Part shown: in pieces, positions 31,888 to 41,266 of the stretch
Numbering within the stretch: position 1 is the first letter of the stretch
Layout of the letters: each line of letters begins with the position of its first letter
Assembly: GCA_018806915.1 (NCBI GenBank)
Contig: JAGKQI010000043.1
Location: forward strand, 1,178,001 to 1,242,000
DNA: 64,000 nucleotides
Source of the DNA: Phytophthora colocasiae
Taxonomy: Eukaryota > Oomycota > Peronosporomycetes > Peronosporales > Peronosporaceae
Direction of reading: 5' to 3'
Made by a program: the position numbers and the translations under genes
Notes under the pieces: model-generated
Database searches by the model: none
Told to the model about the DNA's origin: nothing
The model's input: the letters and a program-made list of their open reading frames with translations, nothing else

Positions 31888-32753
31888 CGCGCTGTGGGAA
31901 AAAGTGTGCGAAAAAATTGTTCTCTTTAAATTGATATAGGCTGTTTCTTTAAAATGATACGTACTTAAATGGAGTATATACTAAACGCAAGTCGTTTTCT
32001 CAAAGGTGTTTTTAGCAGCTGCGAAAAATGTCCTGCTGCTAGTGTGGGGCAGAGAACTCGTAGTCGCTGAGCTGGGGCTTGATTGCCTGCTGGCTGGAGC
32101 ATGCACAGCCTGCGAGAAGCGAAAAATGCCATGTGCGGCGAGAGAGGAGCCGCGATCAGCACAGGAAAGAACAGGCTTGAACATGTACCGGTACAGTGTG
32201 GGTACAGTCCTGCACCAACGAAATAAAAGAACCCCGAATGCCGTGTTCTACCTGCAAGATCCGCCAGCTGTACCGGAGTTTTAGTCGTGAGCCAGATCCG
32301 CAGCGACGGTGACTCGCAGCGTCACGGTAAGTTTATCGCTGCTTGCGACGACAGATGAAGCTGCGTCGCCTGGCAGCCATTATGGAGGGCAAGTGAGTGC
32401 AGAGCGGGCAAAAATGGCCGTGTCCAAAAGCAGCTGGTGGTCGCCGTCCATCCCTTCGACACGCCATGCATTCACGATGGATTTCACCACCGGTCTCCAC
32501 TGAAAAGCCTTAAACGCGCCACGACGGTCGATGAACACGGCCTCTTGAGGACAAGCGAATGTCTACTACAGACTCTTCCGTACGAGCTGTTGTTGTTATT
32601 TTCACGTCTAAGTGCTGGTCAAAATGCCTGCTCTCCAACGCTGGTTGTGACGCGCATCAAATCAATCCAGCTGGCATTCGGACCTAGACGGGACACGTAC
32701 ATGTTGCAGTGACCAAAGTATCTTGTATATTTCGCTTCACTCACTACTGACAC
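31888..32753. other. Intergenic, no gene seen
   Basis: About 870 bp between the choline kinase promoter and the end of the double-module gene. Short frames exist on both strands but none has a recognisable domain or a promoter. Confidence 0.5.
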
Positions 32754-33839
32754 CTACACACGGTGGAAAGCAGCATTGCCACGCGTTGAGCCTGGTGGTG
32801 TCATTGGCTCCATCACGTAGCCCGCGTCTTCCGCGTGTTGGTGCTGGTGTTGACGCTTCTTGCGAGACCACGCGACGAAGACAGCAGCGATCACGCTTGC
32901 CACGGCTGCTGCAACGCCAAATACGACAGCAAGCTCTCCGCTGTTTCCTCCGCCAATGCCACCCGTACTCACACTGATATTATCGACGGCGTACGATGCG
33001 GCACTGCCGTTGTTTCCCCACGCACATCCCCAAGCGCCTGTGTCAAGCTGCGTGCACACGGCGTCACCAGGAGCGATACACTTGCCACCCGAATAACTCG
33101 GCAGGTAGTCGTGGCAATCACCGACAGCCACGTCGCCCGACACAGGACAGCGATCACCCTCTCCATCGCCGCTGCAGATGGATCCAGAGATGCAGAACGT
33201 GGCATCGCCTTCGACAGTCACTACAGTGCAGTCAGTTGCTGCACCGCCAGTCGTATCGACTACTTCGTCCTCCCATACGCAGCCCCAAGCACCAGAGTCA
33301 AGGCGATGGCAAATACTGTCAAGTGTAGCCACGCAGTCGCCATTCAAGAAGCTCCTGACATTCTCTACACAATCGCTTACAGCAACCTCTCCTTTCAAGG
33401 GACAACCGTATCCCGCTGGTTCCTCACCGTCTCCACTGCATAATGGGTCTTTGATGCAGTATGTAGCATCGCGTGCAACGCTGATGTCCGTGCAATCTAC
33501 ACCGTCCAGGCCAGAATAGGACTCGCTGTAATCAAAGCTTCCTGAATAGAACTCGCCATACTCTTCACTACCGGACTGGGAGCTGGAGCCAATGCTTCCT
33601 GAATAGAAGCCGAACTCATCACTCCCAGAAGCAGAGTAGGAATCGCTTGCACTGTAGTCAATGCTACCTGGATTGAAGCCGTACTCTGCGATGACAAGTC
33701 CGGGTGTGTCTTCACTACCGGAGTAGGAGTCACTAGCGCTGTCGTCGGAGCCGAAAGACCCGAGTAGGTCGTCGTCAGTGAGGAGCGATTTATCACTACC
33801 GCTGCCCGAAGCTGAAACAGACAGGCTTGAGACGTCCAT
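32754..33839 (-). CDS. Membrane protein with two eight-cysteine modules (gene 4)
   Basis: A 361-residue protein from the ATG at 33839, 36-50 bases below an initiator. The N-terminal third is acidic and rich in Ser, Gly, Tyr and Asp, with repeats of the type YSGSxDYSxSYSG. Two eight-cysteine modules follow, each with DAT(Y/F)CI near the start and (D/T)(S/T)GAWGC at the end. A Gly/Ser linker, a transmembrane helix (AVVFGVAAAVASVIAAVFVAW), a His/Gln-rich basic segment and a tail with VMEPMTP complete it. It is a distant relative of the 12-16 kb cluster, on the opposite strand. Oddly, no signal peptide follows the chosen ATG; the frame extends upstream into an unrelated pseudogene. A missed first exon is possible. 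Confidence 0.7.
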   Translation of the reverse strand: MDVSSLSVSASGSGSDKSLLTDDDLLGSFGSDDSASDSYSGSEDTPGLVIAEYGFNPGSIDYSASDSYSASGSDEFGFYSGSIGSSSQSGSEEYGEFYSGSFDYSESYSGLDGVDCTDISVARDATYCIKDPLCSGDGEEPAGYGCPLKGEVAVSDCVENVRSFLNGDCVATLDSICHRLDSGAWGCVWEDEVVDTTGGAATDCTVVTVEGDATFCISGSICSGDGEGDRCPVSGDVAVGDCHDYLPSYSGGKCIAPGDAVCTQLDTGAWGCAWGNNGSAASYAVDNISVSTGGIGGGNSGELAVVFGVAAAVASVIAAVFVAWSRKKRQHQHQHAEDAGYVMEPMTPPGSTRGNAAFHRV

Positions 33840-33874
33840 TACGGTGGGAGATTGATAACGTGAGTGTATCCGTT

Positions 33875-33889
33875 CAAATGCGGAAATGA
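33875..33889 (-). promoter_or_regulatory. Initiator-like site of gene 4
   Basis: On the minus strand TCATTTCCGCATTTG fits the initiator plus FPR pattern and lies 36-50 bases before the ATG at 33839. It supports that start and separates gene 4 from the upstream pseudogene. Confidence 0.55.
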
Positions 33890-34240
33890 AGCGGATGAAC
33901 ACGAAGGAGAACGTGCCGAAAGTCTGTTTCTTTAAAGCATGGGGTGAGCATTCGTTCTGATACTTTTTACCAGTGACAACGCTACCATGAGATTGTACGT
34001 CCCCAAGACACCCCACACTTACATAGTGCTTAAAGAAAAGAAACGGTAAAAACATCTTGTCCAGCGTCAAATCTTCTTTGTTGAGTGAGTCTTTGAAACG
34101 TTCTGCGAGTTCAAACACGGCTTGCTGACTGCTAAGTCGCTTTTCTTCTTGGTTCGAAAGATCCAACGGCAGATTGCGCGACAACTACGTGTAGGACACG
34201 TTTGCAACGTACTAAAATTACGCTACACATAGCTGTACAT

Positions 34241-34521
34241 TGTTGAGGTTAGGGCTCGTTCACAGGGACCACCTCTACACCGTGTCTTCTATAAACTAAT
34301 AACGAAGAGACACGGTACTTTTGACTCTAATAAATTATGTACTAAAATGTCTGTGACATCAGTACGATGAATGGTAGAGGCAATTCTAGACTACGTTTCT
34401 GAATGCCGCATACTATTTTCTAGTGAGTAGCTATCTACTTTCTTAAACATTAATCTTACTTCTTCTTTTTCTCTCTTCTACCCTACTTCCTTCAAGCTGC
34501 GCCCAAGTTCCCCGCAACAGG
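34241..34521 (+). repeat. Copia 5' LTR
   Basis: 281 bp, begins TGTTGAGG and ends CCGCAACA. It has an extra GC pair near 34499-34502 relative to the 3' LTR. It directly precedes the putative primer-binding site. Confidence 0.95.
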
Positions 34522-34533
34522 TTATGAGCCCTC
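34522..34533 (+). promoter_or_regulatory. Candidate primer-binding site of the Copia element
   Basis: GGTTATGAGCCC immediately follows the 5' LTR. A very similar GGTACTGAGCCC follows the 5' LTR of the small Copia derivative (62696-62685 on the minus strand). The shared position and sequence in two unrelated copies support a tRNA primer site of the Met type used by many Copia elements. The gag ATG lies inside it. Confidence 0.6.
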
Positions 34534-35766
34534 AGCAAGCCTCAAGTGACGACTTCCCCCGACTCTCTGGTGCTAAGAATTTCGACGTCTGGAAGGCCCG
34601 AGTCAGTGCATCGCTCGATGGCAAGCATCTGCTCGGTTTCGTCACCAAGAAGGATTACAATGGGGTCAGTGAAGACGAAGATGAAGACTCCGACGACGAC
34701 CTGGCTGAGTCCGACGACGACGAAGCTGCCTCCAAGCCAAGTTCTCCGGCTGGCATCGACTCGGATGAGGTCGACTTCGAGGACAGCTCGGATGAGCTGC
34801 AGCCCAGCGACGGCGACGACACTCCGCCATCAAAGAAAACCAAGCGCGCTGATCTTCCCATCGTTCGCCCGTTTGCTGAGCGCGACGCCAGCCGGGATCG
34901 CAAACAAGTCAAGCGACGCAAGCCTACCCCGCCGTCTGCTCGACACCTTCGTCGTATGGAAGCGCAAACCAAGGCTTTCCTGATGAAGACGATGGATGAT
35001 ACTCATATCCGTCTTGTCAAGAACCTGACAACGGCCTTCGACATCTTTCAGGCCATCTGTACCAAGTACGAGGGTGCAGCCTTTCATGGCGACCCCTACT
35101 TCATCCAGCACTTCCTTATGGAGATCAAGTATGAAGAAGGCGGTGATCTGACCAGCTTCTTCCTTGAGCTGGAAAACGCGATGAAAGCCGCGTCTGAAGC
35201 AACTGAGTCTCCCTTGACCGATGGGCAGAAGTCATTATACCTGTTCCACTCGATGCCAAAGACTTGGAAGGATGATCTCCGAGTTTGGAAAGGTGTGCGG
35301 AAGTATATCCCGTATGATGAACTCAAGATGAGTATTGAGACCAAGGTTCGCGAGATCCAAGCTCAAGAACGTTACAGCCGCATCAAAGGGACACCTGAGA
35401 GTCAAGCAACTCAGGCTGAACGGGCTCTCATTGCTCCTTCTCAGGATTCCGCGTTGGCCGCTCAAGCATCTGTCCCAGTTGATGTCTGCAGCTACTGTCA
35501 GAAACCACGTCACAACATCCGTCAGTGCCGTACTCTGCAGAAGGACTTACGTGATGGATGTGTCAAGGCAGGCACTGTTCTTCCTGCCAACTTCGAGTTA
35601 CGAGGTCCCAACAACTACCGGTCGCATCCTTACAACAACAACAACCAAGGGCGATCTGGACGTGGAGGTGGATCATGGCACCAAAATGGTCGCGGCGGTC
35701 GTGGTGGTGGACGTGGCCGCGGTAACTACGGTGGAAATCGCAACACCGGCAACAACAACGGCAACA

Positions 35767-35799
<33 letters not shown>

Positions 35800-35825
35800 A
35801 ACAACAAATCCTCTCGTCGCGATGA
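34524..35825 (+). CDS. Copia gag
   Basis: A 433-residue frame beginning at an ATG three bases after the LTR. It has an acidic low-complexity segment (DEDEDSDDDLAESDDDE), a gag_pre/UBN2-like helical domain (about residues 150-290), one CCHC zinc knuckle (CSYCQKPRHNIRQC, from 35486) and a Gly/Arg/Asn/Gln-rich RNA-binding tail made of AAC/CAA repeats. The product forms the virus-like particle and packages element RNA. The frame ends at 35825, while protease continues in the +1 frame from within the CAA-rich tract. This may be a mutation in the repeat or a frameshift signal. Confidence 0.9.
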
Positions 35826-38800
35826 AGGTGGATACGATCAGTCACGTCGCAAAGAGACCCTGATTGCAGTTGTGTCGAATGTACAAACGGCTACATCCGC
35901 TATCAGTCTCACGGCGCAACCTAGCCAGGACTTTGATTTCAGCTGGACGATTGACTCAGGTTGCAGCAGCCACGTCACGCAACATGTGGAATGGTTCAAG
36001 ACTAAAACACCTGCAAGCGGAGGCATCACTGTCGGTGGAAAATCGCAAGTCCCCATCGAAGCTATTGGTACTGTAGAGCTCCAGATCACGGACTCCAAGG
36101 GCCAACTGCGGACGCTCACGCTTCACGATGTCCTCCTTGCGCCGAAACTGCAGTACAACCTGCTGTCAGTCGCTGCCGCTGTCGACGATGACTTCCGTTT
36201 TGGCTTTAAACGTACTATGTGTACTGTCCAAACAAACCACCGCTTCTCGATCAAGGCGATGAAATCCGCGACATCGAAGCTCTACCAATTCGAAGCCTCT
36301 CCACTGCCGAAGGCCGAAGCTCACGTGGCTACCACAGGTAAGTCGACTCGACTCATGCTACTACACAAACGTCTTGGTCATCCTAACATCCGTGTTTTAC
36401 AGGCACTCACTAAAGACCAAGCTCTTCATGGACTGGATGCACCAGCTGTAGTTAGACCAGATTCTTTCTTTTGCACAGCATGTACTTACGCGAAGTCACA
36501 CCGCGCTCCTTTTCCATCCAATAGACATGTTGAACGCTCTACTAGCCCCTTACATAAAGTTCACTCTGATATTTGTGGCCCTCTTCCCGTCCCAAGCCTT
36601 GGCGGCTGCCGCTACTTCGTCGTCTTCATTGACGACTTCAGTCGCTACATGTTTACCTATCCGATGAAGGCACGTAGTGAACTCTACTCATGCTACAAAG
36701 ACTTTCGCATGAAAGCTTTGAATATATTCCGAAGTGATGTTCATACTCTTGAATATCTCTTGCCACCGCCGGATGTGGACATCCAGGCCTTGCAGGCTGA
36801 CAACGCTAAAGAGTACGAGAAACTGGGACGCGTTATTTTTTCTAAGTATGGAACGCACGCTCAATTTACCAATGCTTATACACCACAATAGAATGGTGTT
36901 GCGGAACGCCGCATGCGCACAATCATGGAACGTGTACGAGCGCTACTGTTAGATGCCTCGCTCCCCAAACCACTCTGGGGAGAATGTGTTACACATGTTA
37001 CGACACTCCTCAACATGACACCAAGCGCTAACACACAGGATTGCACACCGTTTGAGTTGTGGTACAATCGAAAGCCGACTGTTCAATATCTGAAAGTGTT
37101 TGGCTGTGCTGCGTATGTCCATATCAACGACATCTACAGGGACAAACTTGATCCCCGTGCCAAACTGTGTATCTATCTCGGAATTCCCGAGCACAAGAAA
37201 GGATATCGACTCATGGATGTCAAAACCCATGGTGTCGTTTACAGTCGAGATGTGGTTTTCAATGAGATTGACTTTCCGACTATTGAAAATATTGAGGTAA
37301 CGTCGGGACCGCTCCAGCTACCGGATCACCTAACCGAAGCGCCTATTATTGCTGACGAACTTCCAGCATTTGTTCCATCGCAAACACAAGCCTATCCATC
37401 CCAGCCTGAATCTCCAGGTAACTCAGTTGTAGAACCACAATCTGCATCTACTTCCGCTTCGAACCAGCTTCCTTCTCTTGGGGAGGCTCTGGAACGTGGC
37501 GTCTTGACATACTCTTTTGTTACGGAGACGCCGTCACAACCGTCGACCACAAGTGTAAAACGCCCACGGTATGACGAAGAAATCGATCTAGGCGCGTTAA
37601 ACTCCCTTGAAGACATCCAGGAAGTAGAGGAACGCACATGTCTTGTTCTTAGCCTACTTGCAATTCGTCATGTGCCGGAACCAAAAACGTACCATGCGGC
37701 GATGCGCTCGTCTTATGCAAATAAGTGGCACGCAGCTGCTGACTCGGAATACCAGTCCCTAATGACCAACCAGACGTGGATCCTGGTACCTCCTCCCAAT
37801 AACCGCAAAGTACTCCAAAACCGGTGGGTCTTTGTTGTTAAATACACTGGCTCAGGAGAAATCGATCGCTTTAAAGCTCGGTTAGTTATCAAAGGCTTCT
37901 TACAGCGATATGGCGTTGATTACGATGAGATATTTGCCCCCGTCATCCGTATGGAAGTCCTACGCCTGCTACTAACGATTGCAGCTCTTCTTGACTTTGA
38001 AATTCACCAGATGGATGTCAAGACAGCGTTTCTCAACGGAACCCTTGACGAGGAAATATATATGAAACAACCAGAAGGGTTTGTAGTTCCTGGAAAGGAA
38101 GGCCTCGTTTGTAAACTTCTCAAAAGTCTTTACGGTCTCAAACAGGCACCTCGTATCTGGTATCAAACCTTGTCCGCTTTCTTGGAAAGCCTTGGATTCC
38201 ACAAACTGATTAAAGATCGATGTGTTTTCATGGCAACACTCGAAGGCGAGACATGTTACGTAGCAGTCTATGTTGATGACTTACTGATCATTGCACCAAC
38301 TGTCAACCTCGTATGTCAGATCAAATCTGCCTTGAACAAAAGATTCTCAATGACAGATTTAGGGGAGGTGAAGTACATTCTCGGCTGGTCAATCGAACGA
38401 AACCGCGAAGCCCGAACGATATTTATCCACCAACGCAAGTATGCACGCACAGTGTTAGATCGGTTTAAAAACCTTGTAACATATCCAGTGGCAACTCCAT
38501 CAGACCGTAATGCCAAACTTACAACTCAAATGCAACCAAATACACAACTTGAAAAAGAGCAAATGGAAGGTATTCCCTACCGTGAAGTTGTAGGTAGTGT
38601 CATGTATCTCATGGTTGGCACAAGACCCGATCTAGCATTCTACATGCGCGATGTCAGCCAATTCCTTGCTAATCCTGGGCAGGAACATTGGAAAGCAGTG
38701 ATTAGGGCTTAAGTACCTCTCAGGTACAGACGACCTTGGTCTCTTACTGGGAGGGTCAAAGTTGGTCAATGCAGCAAACCTTGCAGACCACCTCACGGCG

Positions 38801-39274
38801 TACACTGATTCAGACTATGCCAATTGCCCTGACACAAGACGCTCTGTTGGTGGCTACATCACTATGGTAGACCAAAGCCCAATCTCCTGGCTTTCGAGGA
38901 AGCACCACACAGTTGTGCTCTCGACAACAGAAGCAGAATACATTGCACTATGTCACTGCATGCAGGAGTTAATTTTTCTTAAGCTACTGCTCAAAGAACT
39001 TGGTTTTTTAACCTCAAAAGCAGTCAAGATTCAAGAAGACAATCAAAGCTGTATTAAGATCTCGAATAATCCGGAATTACACGGGAGATCAAAGCATATT
39101 GATATTCGATATCATTTTGTACAAGAGAAGGTTGAGCGACATGAATTTAGTATTGTATACTGCAACACCAAAGCGATGGTAGCAGACATTTTTACTAAAG
39201 CGCTTGATAAGCACCAATTTCGAGACTTAAGAAACAAGTTAGGTATGCACTCTCTTGCTAAACTTAACAGTTAA
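35826..39274 (+). pseudogene. Copia pol (protease, integrase, RT, RNase H), broken
   Basis: Pol reads in the +1 frame relative to gag. The protease active site is DSGCSSHVT (Asp at 35953). The integrase zinc region (HKRLGHPN...C..C) is followed by the acidic residues in SDICGP and ADNAKEYE. A TAG at 36889-36891 falls where family members have Gln in the TPQQNGVAER motif, a single C-to-T type change. RT follows with YVDDLLIIA (Asp pair at 38275-38280). Near 38705 the frame moves by one base to continue as LKYLSGT. RNase H has TDSDYANCPDTRRS and ends IFTKAL...LNS at 39274. Three disruptions (frames 0, 1, 2 in turn) mean that a full polyprotein is not made. Confidence 0.9.
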
Positions 39275-39641
39275 GCCTACTTTAAAATACACGATAAATT
39301 TCATCATTCATATATTACTTCACAACTTATAAAGAGTCACGTAGTAACATGAGTTTTTCCCTTTAAGAGATTTACCAGTAAAAGGTTTTCTCATTTACTT
39401 ACGGTAAGGTTTTATACTCAAAGAGTTTTCCCTGGCACACAGCCGCCAAATTTACATTTACTTTTACACAAAAACAAAACGTGAAGAAACAAGAATGAAA
39501 ATATATTTAGAACTTAATCAAAAAGTACAACCGCTGACGAACTGGACAAAGTCGTTTATGCGACCTCCGTTGACCTACTCGTCGACAAATTTACAGCGTC
39601 CTCAAAATCCGTCCTCAACAAGCAGTTAATACGGACACTTC

Positions 39642-40060
39642 TTACGTCGACGCTGTCGCTCGGTTATGGACCCTTTTGGCGAAATGTGGCCAGTGGTCGA
39701 CGGGATTAAATGCTGCGTCGAAATTCGGCACTGTTAATGCCGTAGTCGTTGACTCGGTGTATGTAGATGGACTTGTAGCAGATGAACATCCTGCTCCGAG
39801 GTCTAAATCGAGCCTGTAGTTGTCTCCGTAACCGTAGCCATTCTTGATGTACCAGGTGGATTGAAACTTGTAAAAGTTGCCTTTGAAATATATTCCATAG
39901 TTGCTACAGTCCTTACGGGCAACCTGTGCTGACCGATGCATGATCTCTGAAGCTGGCGTTTAATAACTGAGCCCCAGACCAATCTGCACGGTCACCACGG
40001 TCACCAGTACGGTACAGTAGGTTGTACGAAGTGCCGAGCTCTGGAAATGCTGCACAGGGT
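39642..40060 (-). pseudogene. Antisense coding-like fragment in the Copia element
   Basis: The minus frame 39941-39642 encodes a tyrosine-, asparagine- and glycine-rich segment (YGIYFKGNFYKFQSTWYIK, then NGYGYGDNYRLDLDLGAGC) that has protein-like composition. Just upstream another frame (to about 40060) reads LGTSYNLLYRTGDRGDR. Both may be exons of a captured cellular gene with a frame change between them. I do not recognise the family. Confidence 0.3.
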
Positions 40061-40451
40061 CGAATGGCTCTCTTCCTTACGCTGGCGAAGTTCTTCAGAC
40101 GCAGGAGACGCTGGACTGGCCCCAGGAGCTTATGTACTTGACTTGGAAACGCTGTGCACGCTGAGGAAGGGCTGTGATGCTTCGGAGTGAGATGAATTGA
40201 AAATGAGCTCTACAGTCTTTCATAACATAGCAAGTAGCCTTTGCCTAACTGCAGAGAGCACGTGGGACCTGATGGCACCTTTTTAACATGCGTTTCTTAA
40301 ACGCTTGGCCTCAGTAGATGTAGTAGCCTACGTTGCCACGCACGTGCAGATAAGACAACCACATGTATTATATAACTTCAACAATTGTACCCTCATAATT
40401 TATGACTGTCAAAACTAATTCGTTTTGAACATTTGGCTCACTGTCTATTCT

Positions 40452-40532
40452 GCCACCTGCTGCACAGGTGGCCAAATGACGATTTGGACTCTGCCTCGCC
40501 AGAAAACTGCCCTGGCGAGTAGAGTCCAAATC
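40452..40532. repeat. Two adjacent hairpins
   Basis: Hairpin 1 (40452-40472): an 8-bp perfect stem GCCACCTG/CAGGTGGC with a 5-base loop. Hairpin 2 (40481-40532): arms of 22 and 21 bases starting GATTTGGACTCT, nearly perfect with a 9-base loop. They could be the core of a foldback element, or a structured end of the captured segment. Confidence 0.8.
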
Positions 40533-40703
40533 CGGTCTCCGTTTGGTCGTAGGGCCTCTAGGAGCTTCAAAAACGAAAAATACTTGATTTCGTGTAGCCA
40601 TTTTGTGGATTGACTGAACACTTTTAACAGGGTTTTAACAGACCAATCAAAACACGTATTTTTTATTATCCAATGATGTTCCCTGATGTCGATCCAGGGA
40701 GGC

Positions 40704-40982
40704 TGTTGAGGTTAGGGCTCGTTCACAGGGACCACCTCTACACCGTGTCTTCTATAAACTAATAACGAAGAGACACGGTACTTTTGACTCTAATAAATTA
40801 TGTATTAAAATGTCTGTGACATCAGTACGATGAATGGTAGAGGCAATTCTAGACTACGTTTCTGAATGCCGCATACTATTTTCTAGTGAGTAGCTATCTA
40901 CTTTCTTAAACATTAATCTTACTTCTTCTTTTTCTCTCTTCTACCCTACTTCCTTCAAGCTGCGCCCAAGTTCCCCGCAACA
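40704..40982 (+). repeat. Copia 3' LTR
   Basis: 279 bp, TGTTGAGG to GCAACA, followed by the target duplication TACAT (40983-40987). Confidence 0.95.
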
Positions 40983-41266
40983 TACATGAACAAGATCTTG
41001 TAAACGTGCTCCTTTAAGACAGCGACATTAGAAGCCACTACAGAAGGATCCTAATTCCTTGTCACAATCTCGATCTCGTCCGAAACAATTCCTTCTGCAG
41101 CGGCCAACGTAATATCTTCTGTCACCGCCATTATTGTCACTACATTGGTACTAGTATATCGCTGCAAGTTGAAGTTGCAGTCCACTATTCGAGTCATGTG
41201 TACGACACACCATTTCCCTTGCAGCAACATTTCACATCGGTTGCAGCAACATACACACCTTTCCTA

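Larger units (their letters stand above)
39275..40703. other. Extra 1.4-kb segment inside the Copia element
   Basis: Copia elements normally have a short gap between RNase H and the polypurine tract. Here 1.4 kb intervenes: AT-rich sequence to about 39500, antisense coding-like sequence (40060-39642), and two hairpins (40452-40532). A short purine run (AGGGAGG) directly precedes the 3' LTR and could be the polypurine tract. The insert lies inside the LTRs, so it either travels with the element or arrived after insertion. Confidence 0.6.
34241..40982 (+). mobile_element. Copia LTR retrotransposon with TSD TACAT
   Basis: A 6.74-kb element bounded by LTRs of 281 bp (34241-34521) and 279 bp (40704-40982), both TGTTG...AACA, flanked by the 5-bp duplication TACAT (34236-34240 and 40983-40987). 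The order protease, integrase, RT, RNase H identifies Copia (Pseudoviridae type). The LTRs differ by one C/T change and a 2-bp indel, so insertion is recent. The coding region has one nonsense codon and two frame changes, so this copy is probably not autonomous. It carries an unusual 1.4-kb segment between RNase H and the 3' LTR. Confidence 0.95.
34023..41197 (-). pseudogene. Unidentified gene split by a Copia insertion
   Basis: Read on the minus strand and ignoring the Copia element plus one TACAT copy, an ATG at 41197 opens a frame to an in-frame TAG at 41054-41052. The same frame continues with DPSVVASNVAVLKEHVYK up to the insertion point (the TACAT duplication at 40983-40987 and 34236-34240) and on to TAT at 34229. 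A 44-bp GT-AG intron (34228-34185) follows, then exon 34184-34023 (LSRNLPLDLSN...FFKHY) ending at a GTAAGT donor. The coherent frame and splice sites on both sides show that the element landed in an exon. I do not recognise the protein. The TAG, if real, may predate the insertion. Downstream exons are unclear. Confidence 0.5.

Noticed and set aside
40452..40532. Hairpins considered as a tRNA or SINE head
   Set aside because: No cloverleaf with anticodon and TPsiC arms, and no A/B box pattern could be placed on the two stems.
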